Part shown: piece after piece, positions 1-9,158 of the stretch
Layout: each line of letters starts with the position of its first letter
Position numbering within the stretch: position 1 is the first letter of the stretch
From: Gillisella vitis
Lineage (GTDB): Bacteria > Pseudomonadota > Alphaproteobacteria > Rhizobiales > Rhizobiaceae
Reading direction: 5' to 3'
Length of the DNA: 64,000 nt
Assembly (NCBI RefSeq): GCF_001541345.2
Contig: NZ_LMVL02000001.1
Coordinates: forward strand, 62,001 to 126,000
Made by a program: the position numbers and the translations under genes
Notes under the pieces: model-generated
The model's input: the letters and a program-made list of their open reading frames with translations, nothing else
What the model was told of the DNA's origin: nothing
Database searches by the model: none

Positions 1-1551
1 TCCTCGCTGTCGCGGGAAGAGTTTGTCGAGGTGCGGCGCGCCATTGCCGATGGCACGCTTGATCTCTTGTATGTCACGCCGGAGCGGATCGTCACGCCTG
101 CCTTCAAGGATGTGATCGGTTCTGCGAAAATCGCGTTGTTTGCCATAGACGAGGCCCATTGCGTCTCTCAATGGGGCCATGATTTCCGCCCGGAATATCG
201 GGAACTGGGCAAGCTTGCCGAGGCCCATCCCGGCGTGCCGCGCATGGCGTTGACGGCGACTGCCGATCCCCATACGCGCGATGATATTATCGACAAGCTT
301 GGTCTTCAATCGGCCAAGGTGTTTACCACCTCTTTCGATCGGCCCAATATCGCCTATGAAATCGTCGAGCGCGACCAGCCGCGCCAGCAACTCCTGCGGT
401 TTCTTTCCCGCCATGAAGGCGAGAGCGGCATTGTCTATTGCCTGTCGCGCGCCAAGGTGGAGGACACGGCGGAATGGCTCAATACGCAAGGGGTGAGGGC
501 TCTGGCCTATCACGCCGGCATGGACCGGGTGCTGCGCGATGCCAACCAGGATGCGTTCCTGAAAGAGGAAAACCTTTGCCTTGTCGCAACCGTCGCCTTC
601 GGCATGGGGATCGACAAGCCGAATGTACGCTATGTGGCGCATCTTGATCTGCCGGGCTCCGTCGAGGCCTATTACCAGGAAACCGGGCGAGCCGGACGTG
701 ATGGGCTGCCATCGGATGTATGGATGGCCTATGGTATGGCCGATGTCATCCAGCGCGGGCGGATGATCGATGGCGGCACTTCGGCTGAGGAGGTCAAGCG
801 GGTCGAGCGGGCCAAGTTGAATGCGCTGCTGGCGATTTGCGAGACCCCCGGCTGCCGCCGCCAGTCGATCCTGGCGCATTTCGGCGAAGTGCATCCCGGT
901 GCCTGCGGCAATTGCGACACCTGCCTGAAGCCGGTGGAAACCTGGGACGGAACTGACGCAGCGATTAAGGCGCTGGCGGCGATCTATAGGACCGGGGAGC
1001 GTTTCGGCACCGGCCATGTCATCGATGTGCTGCTGGGGAATGAGAACGACAAGACAGTCCGTTTTGGCCATGTTGACATGCCGGTTTTCGGTGCAGGCAA
1101 GGATCTGCCGTTAAAAACCTGGCAATCGGTGTTCCGGCAATTGTTGGCCGCCGGGTTGCTCCGGGTCGATCATGACGCTTTCGGCGCGTTGAAACTGGAA
1201 CCGGACGCGCGAGCTGTCTTTAAGCGGGAGCGCGAGGTACGGTTTCGCAAGGATCGCCCGACCAAGGGTAAGACGGCGCGCAATACCTCACCCGCCGCCG
1301 CAAAGGCGAAATCGGCGCTGGAGGGTGCCGATATGGAATTGTTTGAGGCGCTAAGGGCGGCGAGAATGGCGATTGCCAAGGACCTTTCCGTGCCGCCCTA
1401 TGTGGTTTTCCCGGATACGACGCTGATTGCCTTTGCAACGGAAAGGCCGGACAGCCGGGAGGCGTTATTGGGTATTTCCGGCGTCGGTCAATCGAAGCTG
1501 GAACGCTATGGTGACGCTTTCTTGGAGGTTATCCAGGCGCATGAGCGATGA
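1..1551 (+). CDS. recQ: ATP-dependent DNA helicase RecQ, 5'-truncated by window edge
   Basis: The reading frame is open from base 1, so the start and the Walker A region lie outside the window. The visible part carries the RecQ DEAH box ([19 protein letters not shown]) and helicase motifs IV to VI, including the arginine-finger stretch [11 protein letters not shown] zinc-binding cysteine set follows (CETPGCRRQ and CGNCDTC), then the winged-helix domain. The last 80 residues or so form an HRDC domain ([20 protein letters not shown]). RecQ unwinds DNA 3' to 5' in recombination and replication-fork repair. The gene stops 15 bases before the next start, so the two may be co-transcribed. The family call is secure; the missing N-terminus is probably a little over 100 residues. 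Confidence 0.95.
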   Translation, partial: SSLSREEFVEVRRAIADGTLDLLYVTPERIVTPAFKDVIGSAKIALFAIDEAHCVSQWGHDFRPEYRELGKLAEAHPGVPRMALTATADPHTRDDIIDKLGLQSAKVFTTSFDRPNIAYEIVERDQPRQQLLRFLSRHEGESGIVYCLSRAKVEDTAEWLNTQGVRALAYHAGMDRVLRDANQDAFLKEENLCLVATVAFGMGIDKPNVRYVAHLDLPGSVEAYYQETGRAGRDGLPSDVWMAYGMADVIQRGRMIDGGTSAEEVKRVERAKLNALLAICETPGCRRQSILAHFGEVHPGACGNCDTCLKPVETWDGTDAAIKALAAIYRTGERFGTGHVIDVLLGNENDKTVRFGHVDMPVFGAGKDLPLKTWQSVFRQLLAAGLLRVDHDAFGALKLEPDARAVFKREREVRFRKDRPTKGKTARNTSPAAAKAKSALEGADMELFEALRAARMAIAKDLSVPPYVVFPDTTLIAFATERPDSREALLGISGVGQSKLERYGDAFLEVIQAHER

Positions 1552-1566
1552 TGAGAGGCACGGATC

Positions 1567-2832
1567 ATGACTGCACAGAACGATCTTATCTATGCCGCGC
1601 CCATGGCGGAGACGATTGACTGCGATTGCGCCATTGTCGGTGCCGGGCCTGCCGGGATGATGCTCGGCCTGTTGCTGGCCCGCGCCGGGGTTAATGTCAC
1701 GGTAGTGGAAAAGCACGGCGATTTCCTGCGCGATTTTCGCGGCGACACCTTGCACCCCTCCACTCTGGAAGTGATGCATGAGCTTGGCCTACTCGAAGAT
1801 CTGTTAAAATTGCCGCATGTGCAGGCACCCACCCTACATGCAGAAATCGGCGGGCGCGACGTGACGATGGCTGATTTCTCGCGACTGCCGACCCGCTGCC
1901 GGTTCATCGCCTTCATGCCGCAATGGGACTTTCTGGACTTTCTCGCCCGTGAAGCGGGCAAATACGCCAATTTTCGGCTGTTGATGAATTCCAGAGTGGA
2001 GACATTGCTGGAAGATCCCAATGGGGTGACAGGCTTGACGGCTTCCACCCCGCAAGGCCTGGTGACGCTGCGATCCCGGCTGGTGGTCGGTGCCGATGGC
2101 CGTCATTCTGTGACCCGCGCCAAGGCGGGGCTGGAGGTGGAAAGCTTTGGCAGTCCAAGCGACGTGTTGTGGTTCAAGCTGTCGCATCAGCCGCAAGATC
2201 CGCCCTATACGATGGGTCATGGCGGCCCAAGGCAGGGTTTCGTAATGATTGATCGCGGCGACTATTGGCAATGCGGCTATATCGTCCGCAAAGGCAGTTT
2301 CGATACGGTCAAAGCCAAGGGGATCGAAGCTTTCCGTCAAGCCGTGGCTTTGGTTTCGCCGCTGGCCCCTGAGCGTGTGGACGAAGTCACCTCCTTTGAC
2401 GATCTCTATCTTCTCAGCATCCGCATCGACCGCCTGAAACGCTGGTGGAAGCCGGGATTGATCTGCATTGGCGATGCGGCCCATGCCATGTCGCCGATTG
2501 GTGGTATTGGCGTTAATCTGGCCATTCAGGATGCCGTGGCCGCGGCAAACCGGCTGATAAAACCGTTGCTATCAGGCGAGCCTTTGGACGCCCATCTCGC
2601 CGCCATCGAGAAACGACGCCTGTTTCCCACCAAGGCGACGCAGAAACTGCAATTGATGATGCGCCGCAAGCCAAAGGCCGAGGATGAGACGGTTGCGAAC
2701 GAAGCACCGGCCAAGCCCTCCGGTCCGCCTGCATTCCTGAAGACCATTGCCCGTTGGCCATTGCTTGCGCATATTGCCGGGCGGTTGATCGGCCTTGGTT
2801 TCAGGCCGGAACATGTCCGGCCGTTGAAATAG
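1567..2832 (+). CDS. FAD-dependent monooxygenase/oxidoreductase (PHBH fold)
   Basis: A 421-residue flavoprotein of the aromatic-hydroxylase (UbiH/PobA-like) superfamily. The N-terminal Rossmann motif GAGPAGMMLGLLLARAG binds the FAD ADP moiety. The middle has the DG motif (VVGADGRHSVTR), and the second FAD motif is GDAAHAMSPIGGIGVN near residue 300. The family hydroxylates aromatic or similar rings with NAD(P)H and O2; nothing in the sequence identifies the substrate. A GAGAGG ribosome site precedes the ATG, and the gene follows recQ by 15 bases. It converges on dadA with an 8-base gap. The last 60 residues or so look like a divergent tail. It could equally be a geranylgeranyl-reductase-like or tetracycline-destructase-like flavoprotein. 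Confidence 0.85.
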   Translation: MTAQNDLIYAAPMAETIDCDCAIVGAGPAGMMLGLLLARAGVNVTVVEKHGDFLRDFRGDTLHPSTLEVMHELGLLEDLLKLPHVQAPTLHAEIGGRDVTMADFSRLPTRCRFIAFMPQWDFLDFLAREAGKYANFRLLMNSRVETLLEDPNGVTGLTASTPQGLVTLRSRLVVGADGRHSVTRAKAGLEVESFGSPSDVLWFKLSHQPQDPPYTMGHGGPRQGFVMIDRGDYWQCGYIVRKGSFDTVKAKGIEAFRQAVALVSPLAPERVDEVTSFDDLYLLSIRIDRLKRWWKPGLICIGDAAHAMSPIGGIGVNLAIQDAVAAANRLIKPLLSGEPLDAHLAAIEKRRLFPTKATQKLQLMMRRKPKAEDETVANEAPAKPSGPPAFLKTIARWPLLAHIAGRLIGLGFRPEHVRPLK

Positions 2833-2840
2833 AGCATTTT

Positions 2841-4106
2841 CTATCCGGCCCGACCGGCAGCATAGCGGCTGAGCGCCAGATCGGCATTGTCGATCTCGGT
2901 CTGGCGGCCACTGACGATGTCGCTGAGCAAGCGGCCCGAACCGCAGCTCATTGTCCAGCCCAGCGTGCCATGGCCGCTGTTGATGTAGAGATTGCTGATG
3001 CCGGTTGCGCCGATCACCGGCGTGCCATCCGGGGTCATCGGGCGAAGGCCGGACCAGAAATCGGCCCGCGCCATGTCGCCGCCGGGAAACAGGTCGGTGA
3101 CGGAGTGTTCGAGCGTGCGGCGACGCGCGGCACCGAGATCATTGGTATAGCCGGAAATTTCCGCCATGCCGCCCACCCTGATCCGGTCACCCAGCCGGGT
3201 AATGGCAATCTTGTAGGTCTCGTCCATCACGGTGGATTCGGGTGATTTCGACGGATCGACAATCGGAATGGTCAGCGAATAGCCCTTGACCGGATAGACC
3301 GGCAGCGTAATGCCGAGTGGTTTCAACAGCAGCGGCGAATAGCTGCCGAGTGCCACGACATAGGCGTCGGCGGTTTCGGTTCCCCTGTCGGTGACAACGC
3401 CGGTAACCTTGCCACCCGATACCACCAGCCGCTCTATGGTGCGGCCATAGTCGAACACCACGCCAAGCGATGCGGCCTTTTCTGCAAGCTGGTTGGTGAA
3501 TTTGAAACAGTCGCCGGTCTCGTCCTTCGGCGTCAGCAAGCCGCCGACGATTTTGTGGCGGGCTGCTGCCAAGGCAGGCTCGACCCGGATACAGGCTTCG
3601 CGGTCCAGCACTTCATAGGGAATACCGTCTGCCGCCAGTGCTTTCACATCCTTGGCCGAGGCATCCAGCTGCGCCTGGGTGCGAAACAGCTGCAAAGTCC
3701 CCTGCATGCGCTGGTCGTAGTCGATATTGGTCTCGGTGCGCAGCTGCGCCAGTGCAATCCGGCTGTAATCGGCCAGCCGCAGCATCCGGCTCTTGTTGAT
3801 CGCGTAGCGCCCGGAGGTGCAGTTGGAGAGCATTTTCAGCATCCAACCCAGCATGGCAGCATCGATTTTCGGTCGCAGGATCAGCGGCGCATGTTCCATG
3901 AACAGCCATTTCAAAGCCTTTTGCGGAATGCCCGGTGCCGCCCAGGGCGAGCAATAGCCAAAGGAGACTTCGCCCGCATTGGCAAAGCTGGTCTCCAGCG
4001 CCGGACCCGTCTGTCTGTCGATGACGGTCACTTCATGGCCTGCTTTGGCGAGATAATAGGCACTGGTGACGCCGATCACGCCCGCGCCCAGAATGGTGAC
4101 TTTCAT
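2841..4106 (-). CDS. dadA: D-amino acid dehydrogenase (small subunit, DadA family)
   Basis: A 421-residue FAD oxidoreductase of the DAO superfamily. It opens [20 protein letters not shown] with the GxGxxG dinucleotide fold, and the C-terminal substrate/FAD motif includes [15 protein letters not shown]. DadA oxidatively deaminates D-alanine and other D-amino acids to 2-oxo acids at the membrane, passing electrons to quinones. An upstream in-frame codon at 4160 is rejected: the ATG at 4106 has a GGGGAA ribosome site and starts directly with the Rossmann strand. It is the second gene of a two-gene operon, 16 bases after the alanine racemase stop, an arrangement classic for L-alanine catabolism via D-alanine. 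Confidence 0.94.
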   Translation of the reverse strand: MKVTILGAGVIGVTSAYYLAKAGHEVTVIDRQTGPALETSFANAGEVSFGYCSPWAAPGIPQKALKWLFMEHAPLILRPKIDAAMLGWMLKMLSNCTSGRYAINKSRMLRLADYSRIALAQLRTETNIDYDQRMQGTLQLFRTQAQLDASAKDVKALAADGIPYEVLDREACIRVEPALAAARHKIVGGLLTPKDETGDCFKFTNQLAEKAASLGVVFDYGRTIERLVVSGGKVTGVVTDRGTETADAYVVALGSYSPLLLKPLGITLPVYPVKGYSLTIPIVDPSKSPESTVMDETYKIAITRLGDRIRVGGMAEISGYTNDLGAARRRTLEHSVTDLFPGGDMARADFWSGLRPMTPDGTPVIGATGISNLYINSGHGTLGWTMSCGSGRLLSDIVSGRQTEIDNADLALSRYAAGRAG

Positions 4107-4122
4107 GCCGTTCCCCAATTTT

Positions 4123-5247
4123 TTATGCTGAAATATAGTCGCGGTGATAGCGGTGACCAAGGCTGGTCAGGATTTCATAGGCAATGGTGCCCGCCGCCTG
4201 AGCTACATCCTCCAGGCTCTGGTGCGGACCAATCATCTCCACCAGACTTCCCAGCTTCAACGTGCCGGGTGGCAGGGCCGAAATATCGAGTGTCATGCTG
4301 TCCATCGACACCCGCCCGACAATTGGCAAACGGATGTCACCATAGTAAGCGGCACCCCGGTCGCTCAAGCAACGCGGCAGGCCATCGGCATAGCCAATAG
4401 CGATGGTGGCCAGTCGGGTTTCCTTGGTTGCCACATAGGTTGCGCCGTAGCCGACGCAGGCACCGGCTGGCACTGTTCGTGTCTGGATCACCTTCGCATC
4501 GATCCGCACCACCGGCTTCATACGGCGTCCTGCCAGATCGCTGGGGACTGCGCCGTAAAGTGCCACTCCGGGGCGGACCAGCGCGCCGTGAAACTGCTTG
4601 TCGATAAAGATGCCGCCTGAATTGGAAAAGCACAAGGCAATGCCTGTAAATTGCGCCAGTCGCTCGCGCATGACCGAAAATTGCGCGGCATTCTGCGCGC
4701 TGGCGCTATCATCGGCTGAGGCGAGATGGCTCATGATGAAGCGGATGGAAAGGCCCGATAACAAGGCGGGGTCGCCTGCAAGCACATTGGCTTCTTCCGG
4801 TGAAAAGCCGAGCCGCGACATACCAGTATCAAATTGCAGGATCGCAGGCAGGGTCCGACCAAATTCACTCGCTGTTTTCGACCAATTGGCAAGCTGCTCT
4901 AACGAATTCAGTACCGGTATGAAGCCGTTTGCCGCCGCAAAGGGCTCCGCGCCCGGCTGCAAACCATTGAGAACGAACAGTTCTGCATCTCCAGGCAAAT
5001 GCTGCCTCAGCCCGGCGGCTTCCTGCACATGCGCCACGAAGAATTTCCGGCATCCAGCCCGGTAGAGGGCAGGGGCGACGTGGGCAGCCCCAAGGCCATA
5101 GGCATCGGCTTTGACGACAGCGGAGGTTTCCGCCGGGGCGGCTTCAGCATCCAATTGGCGGTAATTGTCGGCAAGCGCGTCGAGATCGATCAAGAGGCGG
5201 GCGGAAAACGCATCGGCATTCAGATCCTGGCTGATAGACATATCCAT
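4123..5247 (-). CDS. dadX: Alanine racemase, catabolic (DadX type)
   Basis: A 374-residue fold-III PLP enzyme. The PLP lysine lies in [11 protein letters not shown] (Lys46), and the second catalytic residue is the Tyr in [10 protein letters not shown]. The C-terminal beta domain contains [12 protein letters not shown], the usual substrate-binding Met-Asp-Ser-Met region. It interconverts L- and D-alanine in the cytoplasm. Placement immediately before dadA and opposite an Lrp-type regulator points to the catabolic DadX role rather than a dedicated cell-wall Alr. It might still be the only racemase in the genome, which this window cannot show. Confidence 0.93.
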   Translation of the reverse strand: MDMSISQDLNADAFSARLLIDLDALADNYRQLDAEAAPAETSAVVKADAYGLGAAHVAPALYRAGCRKFFVAHVQEAAGLRQHLPGDAELFVLNGLQPGAEPFAAANGFIPVLNSLEQLANWSKTASEFGRTLPAILQFDTGMSRLGFSPEEANVLAGDPALLSGLSIRFIMSHLASADDSASAQNAAQFSVMRERLAQFTGIALCFSNSGGIFIDKQFHGALVRPGVALYGAVPSDLAGRRMKPVVRIDAKVIQTRTVPAGACVGYGATYVATKETRLATIAIGYADGLPRCLSDRGAAYYGDIRLPIVGRVSMDSMTLDISALPPGTLKLGSLVEMIGPHQSLEDVAQAAGTIAYEILTSLGHRYHRDYISA

Positions 5248-5371
5248 AACTGTACCCCGTTTTCTTTTGATGATATTGAAACATTCGCGAAATTTCCGGG
5301 CGGTTTATCGGCAGCTATTGTGCTCTGTGAATTTTTGCGCAATTTTCTGCGAAGAAAACGAGGATTGTTGC

Positions 5372-5839
5372 GTGAGTGGAATCGACGCTATCGACCGGGC
5401 CATTATGCGCCAATTGCAGCTGAATGCGCGGATCAGCAATGCCAGTCTGGCTGCGGCTGTCGGGCTCTCCGCCTCGGCCTGCCTGCGGCGGGTCGCACTC
5501 CTTGAAAAGCAGGGTTATATCAGCGGCTATACCGCCATTCTCGGCAAGTCTGACAAGGACGATGGCATTGCCGTGATCATCAATATCACACTGGATCGGC
5601 AGACAGAGGATCATCTCAACCGCTTTGAGGCGGCGATCCGGAAATATCCGGAAATCCAGGAATGTTTTCTGATGACCGGCGGATCGGATTATCTCTTAAA
5701 ACTGGAAGTCGAAAGCGCCCATGATTTTGAGCGCATCCATAAGGAAATCCTCGCCAAACTGCCGGGCGTTGCGCGCATCCACTCCAGTTTTTCCATTCGT
5801 AATGTGCTGAAAACGCGCCATTCCAAGCCGAAATCGTGA
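5372..5839 (+). CDS. Lrp/AsnC-family transcriptional regulator, probable dad operon activator
   Basis: A 155-residue protein with an N-terminal winged HTH (residues about 1-60: IDAIDRAIMRQLQLNARISN, LSASACLRRVALLE) and a C-terminal RAM/AsnC effector domain (about 65-150). The frame is open further upstream, but the GTG at 5372 has a GAGGA site 9 bases before it and places the canonical Lrp N-terminus at the start. Transcribed divergently from dadX-dadA with a 124-base shared intergenic region. Lrp-type regulators (DadR, AlaR) that sense alanine are the usual partners of dad genes, so local control is a strong inference. Confidence 0.9.
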   Translation: MSGIDAIDRAIMRQLQLNARISNASLAAAVGLSASACLRRVALLEKQGYISGYTAILGKSDKDDGIAVIINITLDRQTEDHLNRFEAAIRKYPEIQECFLMTGGSDYLLKLEVESAHDFERIHKEILAKLPGVARIHSSFSIRNVLKTRHSKPKS

Positions 5840-5854
5840 GGATTTCATTCCCGC

Positions 5855-5886
5855 TTGTCATTTTGGCTTTTGGTAGACCATAATAC
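5855..5886 (+). promoter_or_regulatory. Promoter with overlapping GntR/FCD operator upstream of the regulator
   Basis: A TTGTCA -35-like hexamer (5855-5860) and a CATAAT -10-like hexamer (5879-5884) are 18 bases apart. The -10 lies inside TTGGTAGACCATAATAC (5870-5886). Fifteen of these 17 bases recur at 6693-6709, in front of the first enzyme gene. The core TTGG-TA-ACC is an imperfect inverted repeat of the size bound by FCD-type GntR dimers. The arrangement fits autorepression. The sites are visible; the binding protein is inferred. Confidence 0.6.
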
Positions 5887-5939
5887 GGATGAATTATCTG
5901 TTCTTGATGAGCGGTGTGGTTGCCGGGAAGGCTTATGGA

Positions 5940-6632
5940 ATGACAGAGACGATAAAGGTGGAGCGTCCCACCAAGACGCTGCGGGAACTGGCGCTTGAAA
6001 AAGTCCGTGATGCAATCATCAGCGGCTATTTCAAGCCGGGCGACCGGCTGGTCGAGCGTGATCTGTGCGCGCAGCTTGGGGTTAGTCGAACGGTGGTGCG
6101 CGAAGTGCTGCGACATCTGGAGTCCGAGGGTCTGGTCAGTAACCCCCAAAGCAAGGGGCCGATGGTGGCGCTGCTCGACGTGGATGAAGCCCGGCAGATT
6201 TATGAAATCCGTGCGGCTTTGGAAGGCATGGCGGCGCGACTTTGCGCGGAGAGGGGCGACACGTCTATTGTGGCTGGCTTGTCAGGGGCGTTGGACGCGA
6301 TCAAGGACGCCTATGTCCGCCAGGACATGGCAGAGGTTTTGAAGGAAACGACGCGATTTTACGAGACGCTGTTTACCCGGATTGACAGGCAGATCGCCTG
6401 GGGTGTTGTGCGGCAAATGACCGTGCGGATCAATCATCTGCGCTCGATGACCATCAAGACCGATGGCCGGGCAACAGAGGGGCCAGCCCAGATGCAAAGG
6501 ATTGTCGAGGCCATCCGCAATGGCGATGGTCCGGCTGCCGAACAGGCCGCTATCGATCATGTGCAGCGTGCCTCCTCTATTGCCGTCGCTGTGCTTGCGC
6601 AGCAGGCCCGATCCGTCGTTGAGACCGAATAA
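5940..6632 (+). CDS. GntR-family (FCD subfamily) transcriptional regulator
   Basis: A 230-residue regulator. Residues about 10-75 form the GntR winged HTH (LRELALEKVRDAIISGYFKP, GVSRTVVREVLRHLESEGLV). The rest is the all-helical FCD ligand domain, which in this family often binds a carboxylate and a metal. The frame could start at 5889, but that codon would sit at the predicted transcription start of the 5855-5886 promoter. The ATG at 5940 has a GGGAAGG site and is preferred. It lies directly upstream of the 6734-17170 catabolic island on the same strand, and the same operator is found before both. It is probably the repressor of that island. Confidence 0.88.
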   Translation: MTETIKVERPTKTLRELALEKVRDAIISGYFKPGDRLVERDLCAQLGVSRTVVREVLRHLESEGLVSNPQSKGPMVALLDVDEARQIYEIRAALEGMAARLCAERGDTSIVAGLSGALDAIKDAYVRQDMAEVLKETTRFYETLFTRIDRQIAWGVVRQMTVRINHLRSMTIKTDGRATEGPAQMQRIVEAIRNGDGPAAEQAAIDHVQRASSIAVAVLAQQARSVVETE

Positions 6633-6676
6633 ATATATTCCCTAAAAGAAAAATTAATTCCTATTCGACAAGTCGC

Positions 6677-6712
6677 TTGACTCTGAAATAGCTTGGCATA
6701 CCATAATACCAA
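6677..6712 (+). promoter_or_regulatory. Promoter and second copy of the GntR/FCD operator
   Basis: TTGACT (6677-6682) and CATAAT (6702-6707) form a plausible sigma-70 promoter with a long 19-base spacer. TTGGCATACCATAATAC (6693-6709) overlaps the -10 and matches 5870-5886 at 15 of 17 positions. An outer CCAA at 6709-6712 extends the dyad (TTGG...CCAA). It sits 22 bases before the AA_synth gene, where repressor binding would block initiation. Confidence 0.62.
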
Positions 6713-6733
6713 CATTGATATTTGAGGTAAACC

Positions 6734-7336
6734 ATGGCCCTGCAAATCCGCAAAACTCTTCTGCATGTGGAAACCACGCTAGTGGAAGGAGGCAAGGCCG
6801 CGCCCAAGCCGCTGAAACTCTACGCAGCCTTCGCCGTCGTTAAAAATCCCTGGGCCGGACGCGGCTTTGTCGAGGATCTGAAGCCGGAAATCCATCAATG
6901 CGCGCCGGTTCTCGGTGAGCTTCTGACTGGTATGATCCTGGAAGCCGTCGGTTCCGGCGAAGCGGTCGAGGCCTATGGCAAGGTTGCCGTTGTCGGTCTT
7001 GATGGCGAGATCGAGCATGCTTCGGCGCTGATCCATACGTTGCGCTTCGGCAACCATTACCGCACGGCGGTGGGGGCAAAATCCTATCTCGCCTTCTGCA
7101 ACACGCGCGGTCCGGCCAATGCCCCAATCATGATCCCGTTGATGGACAAGAATGACGAAGGTCGCCGCTCCCATTATCTGACGATCCAGACGGCCATTGC
7201 CGATGCGCCAGCCGCCGACGAAATCGTTGTTGGGCTCGGCGCATCTGTCGGCGGAAGGCCCCATCACCGCATTGGCGACCGCTATCAGGATCTGAAGGAT
7301 CTGGGCCAGGATGTCGCCAACCCGGCGGGCGTATAA
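6734..7336 (+). CDS. Amino acid synthesis family protein (AA_synth / DUF1185)
   Basis: A 200-residue protein recognised as the AA_synth (formerly DUF1185) family by its whole-length pattern. Landmarks are VKNPWAGRGFVEDLKP near the N-terminus, a central AVVGLDGEIEHASALIHTLRFG, and a C-terminal IVVGLGASVGGRPHHRIGDRYQDL. It has no signal peptide or membrane segment. The family name is historical and its biochemistry is not established to my knowledge. It is the first gene after the regulator and starts the enzyme operon, with a GAGGTAA ribosome site. Its association with a flavin monooxygenase pair suggests an unassigned step in turning over an N-containing substrate. Confidence 0.82.
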   Translation: MALQIRKTLLHVETTLVEGGKAAPKPLKLYAAFAVVKNPWAGRGFVEDLKPEIHQCAPVLGELLTGMILEAVGSGEAVEAYGKVAVVGLDGEIEHASALIHTLRFGNHYRTAVGAKSYLAFCNTRGPANAPIMIPLMDKNDEGRRSHYLTIQTAIADAPAADEIVVGLGASVGGRPHHRIGDRYQDLKDLGQDVANPAGV

Positions 7337-7351
7337 GCGGGGGGCGGGACC

Positions 7352-8188
7352 ATGGAGATGGCAGCAATGCGTGGCACGGCACCATCGCCATTTCCGGCGG
7401 TCGAGCGCCGCATTACCCCTAATGGCTCCGCTTATGTGGAACAAGGTAGCGGCGAGCCAGTGGTGCTTGTGCATGGCGTCGGCATGCGGCTCGAAGCATG
7501 GTGGCCGCAAATGGCAAGCCTGTCCGCCAGCCACCGCGTCATCGCCGTCGATATGCCGGGCCATGGTCAAAGTCTTGCCTTGCCGAAAGGCAGTGAGCTG
7601 CCGGATTTCGTGGCTTGGCTTGGCCGGTTTCTGGAGGAAATCAATCTTGGACCGGTCAATCTGGCCGGTCATTCGATGGGCGCGTTGATTGCAGGCGGTG
7701 CTGTCGCCAGCTTTCCGCAGAAAATCCGGCGCGTGGCGCTCGTCAATGGTGTCTACCGGCGTGATGTGTCGGCTAAGGCTGCGGTTCTTGCTCGGGCAGA
7801 GTCGATTGCAACTAAAGGCATCGATATTGAAGGGCCGTTGAAGCGTTGGTTCGATAGCTATGCCGTCAGCCTTGCCGCCCGCGCCTTGACCGAGCAATGC
7901 CTGCGGCAGATGAATGTCGATGCCTATGCCACCGCCTATCGTGCCTTTGCCCATGGGGATGAAACCTATGCCGATTGCTGGTCGCAGGTTTCCTGTCCGG
8001 CCCTGTTCCTGACGGGTGCCGGTGATCCGAACTCGACGGCTGAAATGGCTGAGACCATGGCGCGGCAAGCGCAGCAGGGTATTGCCAGGATCGTTACCGG
8101 CCACCGCCACATGGTCAATCTCACGGCACCGCAAGAGGTGCACGACATCATGGCCGCGTGGCTGGCTTTACCGGAGGCACATCCATGA
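7352..8188 (+). CDS. Alpha/beta hydrolase (RutD/lactonase-like)
   Basis: A 278-residue alpha/beta-hydrolase. The oxyanion loop is VLVHGVGMRLEAWW, the nucleophile elbow is GHSMGA (Ser near residue 110), the acid is probably Asp in GAGDPNS, and the catalytic His is in GHRHMVNL near the C-terminus. This resembles enol-lactonases and RutD-type aminoacrylate hydrolases, which cleave C-C, ester or amide bonds in ring catabolism. It lies 15 bases after the AA_synth gene. Its TGA overlaps an ATG that opens a 17-codon mini-ORF (8185-8238) leading into the flavin reductase. The exact substrate is unknown. Confidence 0.87.
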   Translation: MEMAAMRGTAPSPFPAVERRITPNGSAYVEQGSGEPVVLVHGVGMRLEAWWPQMASLSASHRVIAVDMPGHGQSLALPKGSELPDFVAWLGRFLEEINLGPVNLAGHSMGALIAGGAVASFPQKIRRVALVNGVYRRDVSAKAAVLARAESIATKGIDIEGPLKRWFDSYAVSLAARALTEQCLRQMNVDAYATAYRAFAHGDETYADCWSQVSCPALFLTGAGDPNSTAEMAETMARQAQQGIARIVTGHRHMVNLTAPQEVHDIMAAWLALPEAHP

Positions 8189-8238
8189 GTGCCGAGAATA
8201 TGAGTGCCGAGAAAACCAACAGTGAGGCGCGCGGATGA
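8185..8238 (+). other. 17-codon coupling mini-ORF with a tandem 15-base duplication
   Basis: An ATG overlapping the hydrolase stop (ATGA) opens a 17-residue frame, MSAENMSAEKTNSEARG, whose TGA overlaps the flavin reductase ATG (again ATGA). Bases 8185-8199 and 8200-8214 are near-perfect tandem copies differing at one base, so two start codons are in phase. This may carry ribosomes between the two enzyme genes, or be a decayed or duplicated start of the reductase. It is not proposed as a functional protein. Confidence 0.45.
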
Positions 8239-9155
8239 GCGAAGCGAAAATCGACCCCCGCAGTCTGCGCGATGCCTTCGGGGCTTTCGCCACCGGCGTC
8301 ACCGTTGTCACCACGCTTGATCCTCATGGTTCTCCAGTCGGCTTTACCGCCAATTCCTTCACCTCTGTCTCGCTCGACCCGCCTTTGCTGCTGGTCTGTC
8401 TTGCCAAGACCTCGCGCAATTTTGAGGTGATGACCAAGGCCAAAGGCTTTGCCGTCAATATATTGTCTGACGTGCAGAAGGACGTGTCCAACACCTTTGC
8501 TCGGCCTGTCGAAGACCGATTTGCAACTGTGGACTGGCAGCTTGGTCCCTATGGTTCGCCAGTGTTTTCCGGGACATCTGCCTGGTTTGATTGCAGCCTG
8601 GAACAGGTGATCGAGGCTGGTGATCATGTCGTGCTGCTGGGGCGGGTACAGGCATTCGACAAAAGCGAGTTGAATGGGCTTGGCTATGTGCGCGGCGGTT
8701 ATTTCACTCAGGCCCTTGCCGAAAAAGCGGTCAGTGCCGCCAGCGACGGCCCGCTGCATCTGAGCGCCGTCATCGAGCGTGATGGCGAGGTGCTTCTGGT
8801 GGGAGAAGATGGCCGCAGCCTGCCGGGTTGTCATGCGGTCAGCGGCGAGCCATTGCAGGATTTGAAAGCCCATCTCGAACACCTGACTGAGCTCGGCATT
8901 ACCATCGGGTTTCTGTATTCTGTCTACGAAGACAAGGGTGAGGGATGCCAGCATATCGTTTATCGGGCCTTTGCCGGTTCCGGCACGCCGAAATGCGGCA
9001 ATTTCGTTCCCGTTGACCAGCTTGCCGGTGCGGGCGGGTCGGCCACGGCAGATATTCTCAATCGGTTCGCGGCGGAAAGCTCGCTGGGCAATTTCGGCGT
9101 CTATGTTGGCAATGAGACGGCAGGCCGGGTTCATTTCATTGCCAGGAAGGCTTGA
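8235..9155 (+). CDS. Flavin reductase with fused C-terminal Nudix-like domain
   Basis: A 306-residue protein in two parts. Residues about 8-165 are a flavin-reductase-like FMN-binding split barrel of the HpaC/RutF type (LRDAFGAFATGVTVVTT, GFTANSFTSVSLDPPLLLVCL). Residues about 180-290 look like a Nudix fold (LSAVIERDGEVLLVG, then LPGCHAVSGEPLQDL), but the Nudix-box acidic REXXEE motif is replaced by LEHLTE, so pyrophosphohydrolase activity is unlikely. The reductase should supply reduced flavin to the luciferase-like monooxygenase encoded next, 3 bases downstream. Ordinary HpaC/RutF proteins are about 160-190 residues, so this is roughly double length. The function of the extra domain is unknown. 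Confidence 0.87.
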   Translation: MSEAKIDPRSLRDAFGAFATGVTVVTTLDPHGSPVGFTANSFTSVSLDPPLLLVCLAKTSRNFEVMTKAKGFAVNILSDVQKDVSNTFARPVEDRFATVDWQLGPYGSPVFSGTSAWFDCSLEQVIEAGDHVVLLGRVQAFDKSELNGLGYVRGGYFTQALAEKAVSAASDGPLHLSAVIERDGEVLLVGEDGRSLPGCHAVSGEPLQDLKAHLEHLTELGITIGFLYSVYEDKGEGCQHIVYRAFAGSGTPKCGNFVPVDQLAGAGGSATADILNRFAAESSLGNFGVYVGNETAGRVHFIARKA

Positions 9156-9158
9156 TCC

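Noticed and set aside
6779-8143. Long antisense frame (454 residues) across the AA_synth and hydrolase genes
   Set aside because: It is the shadow of two well-supported plus-strand genes in GC-rich DNA, with no family resemblance or ribosome site.
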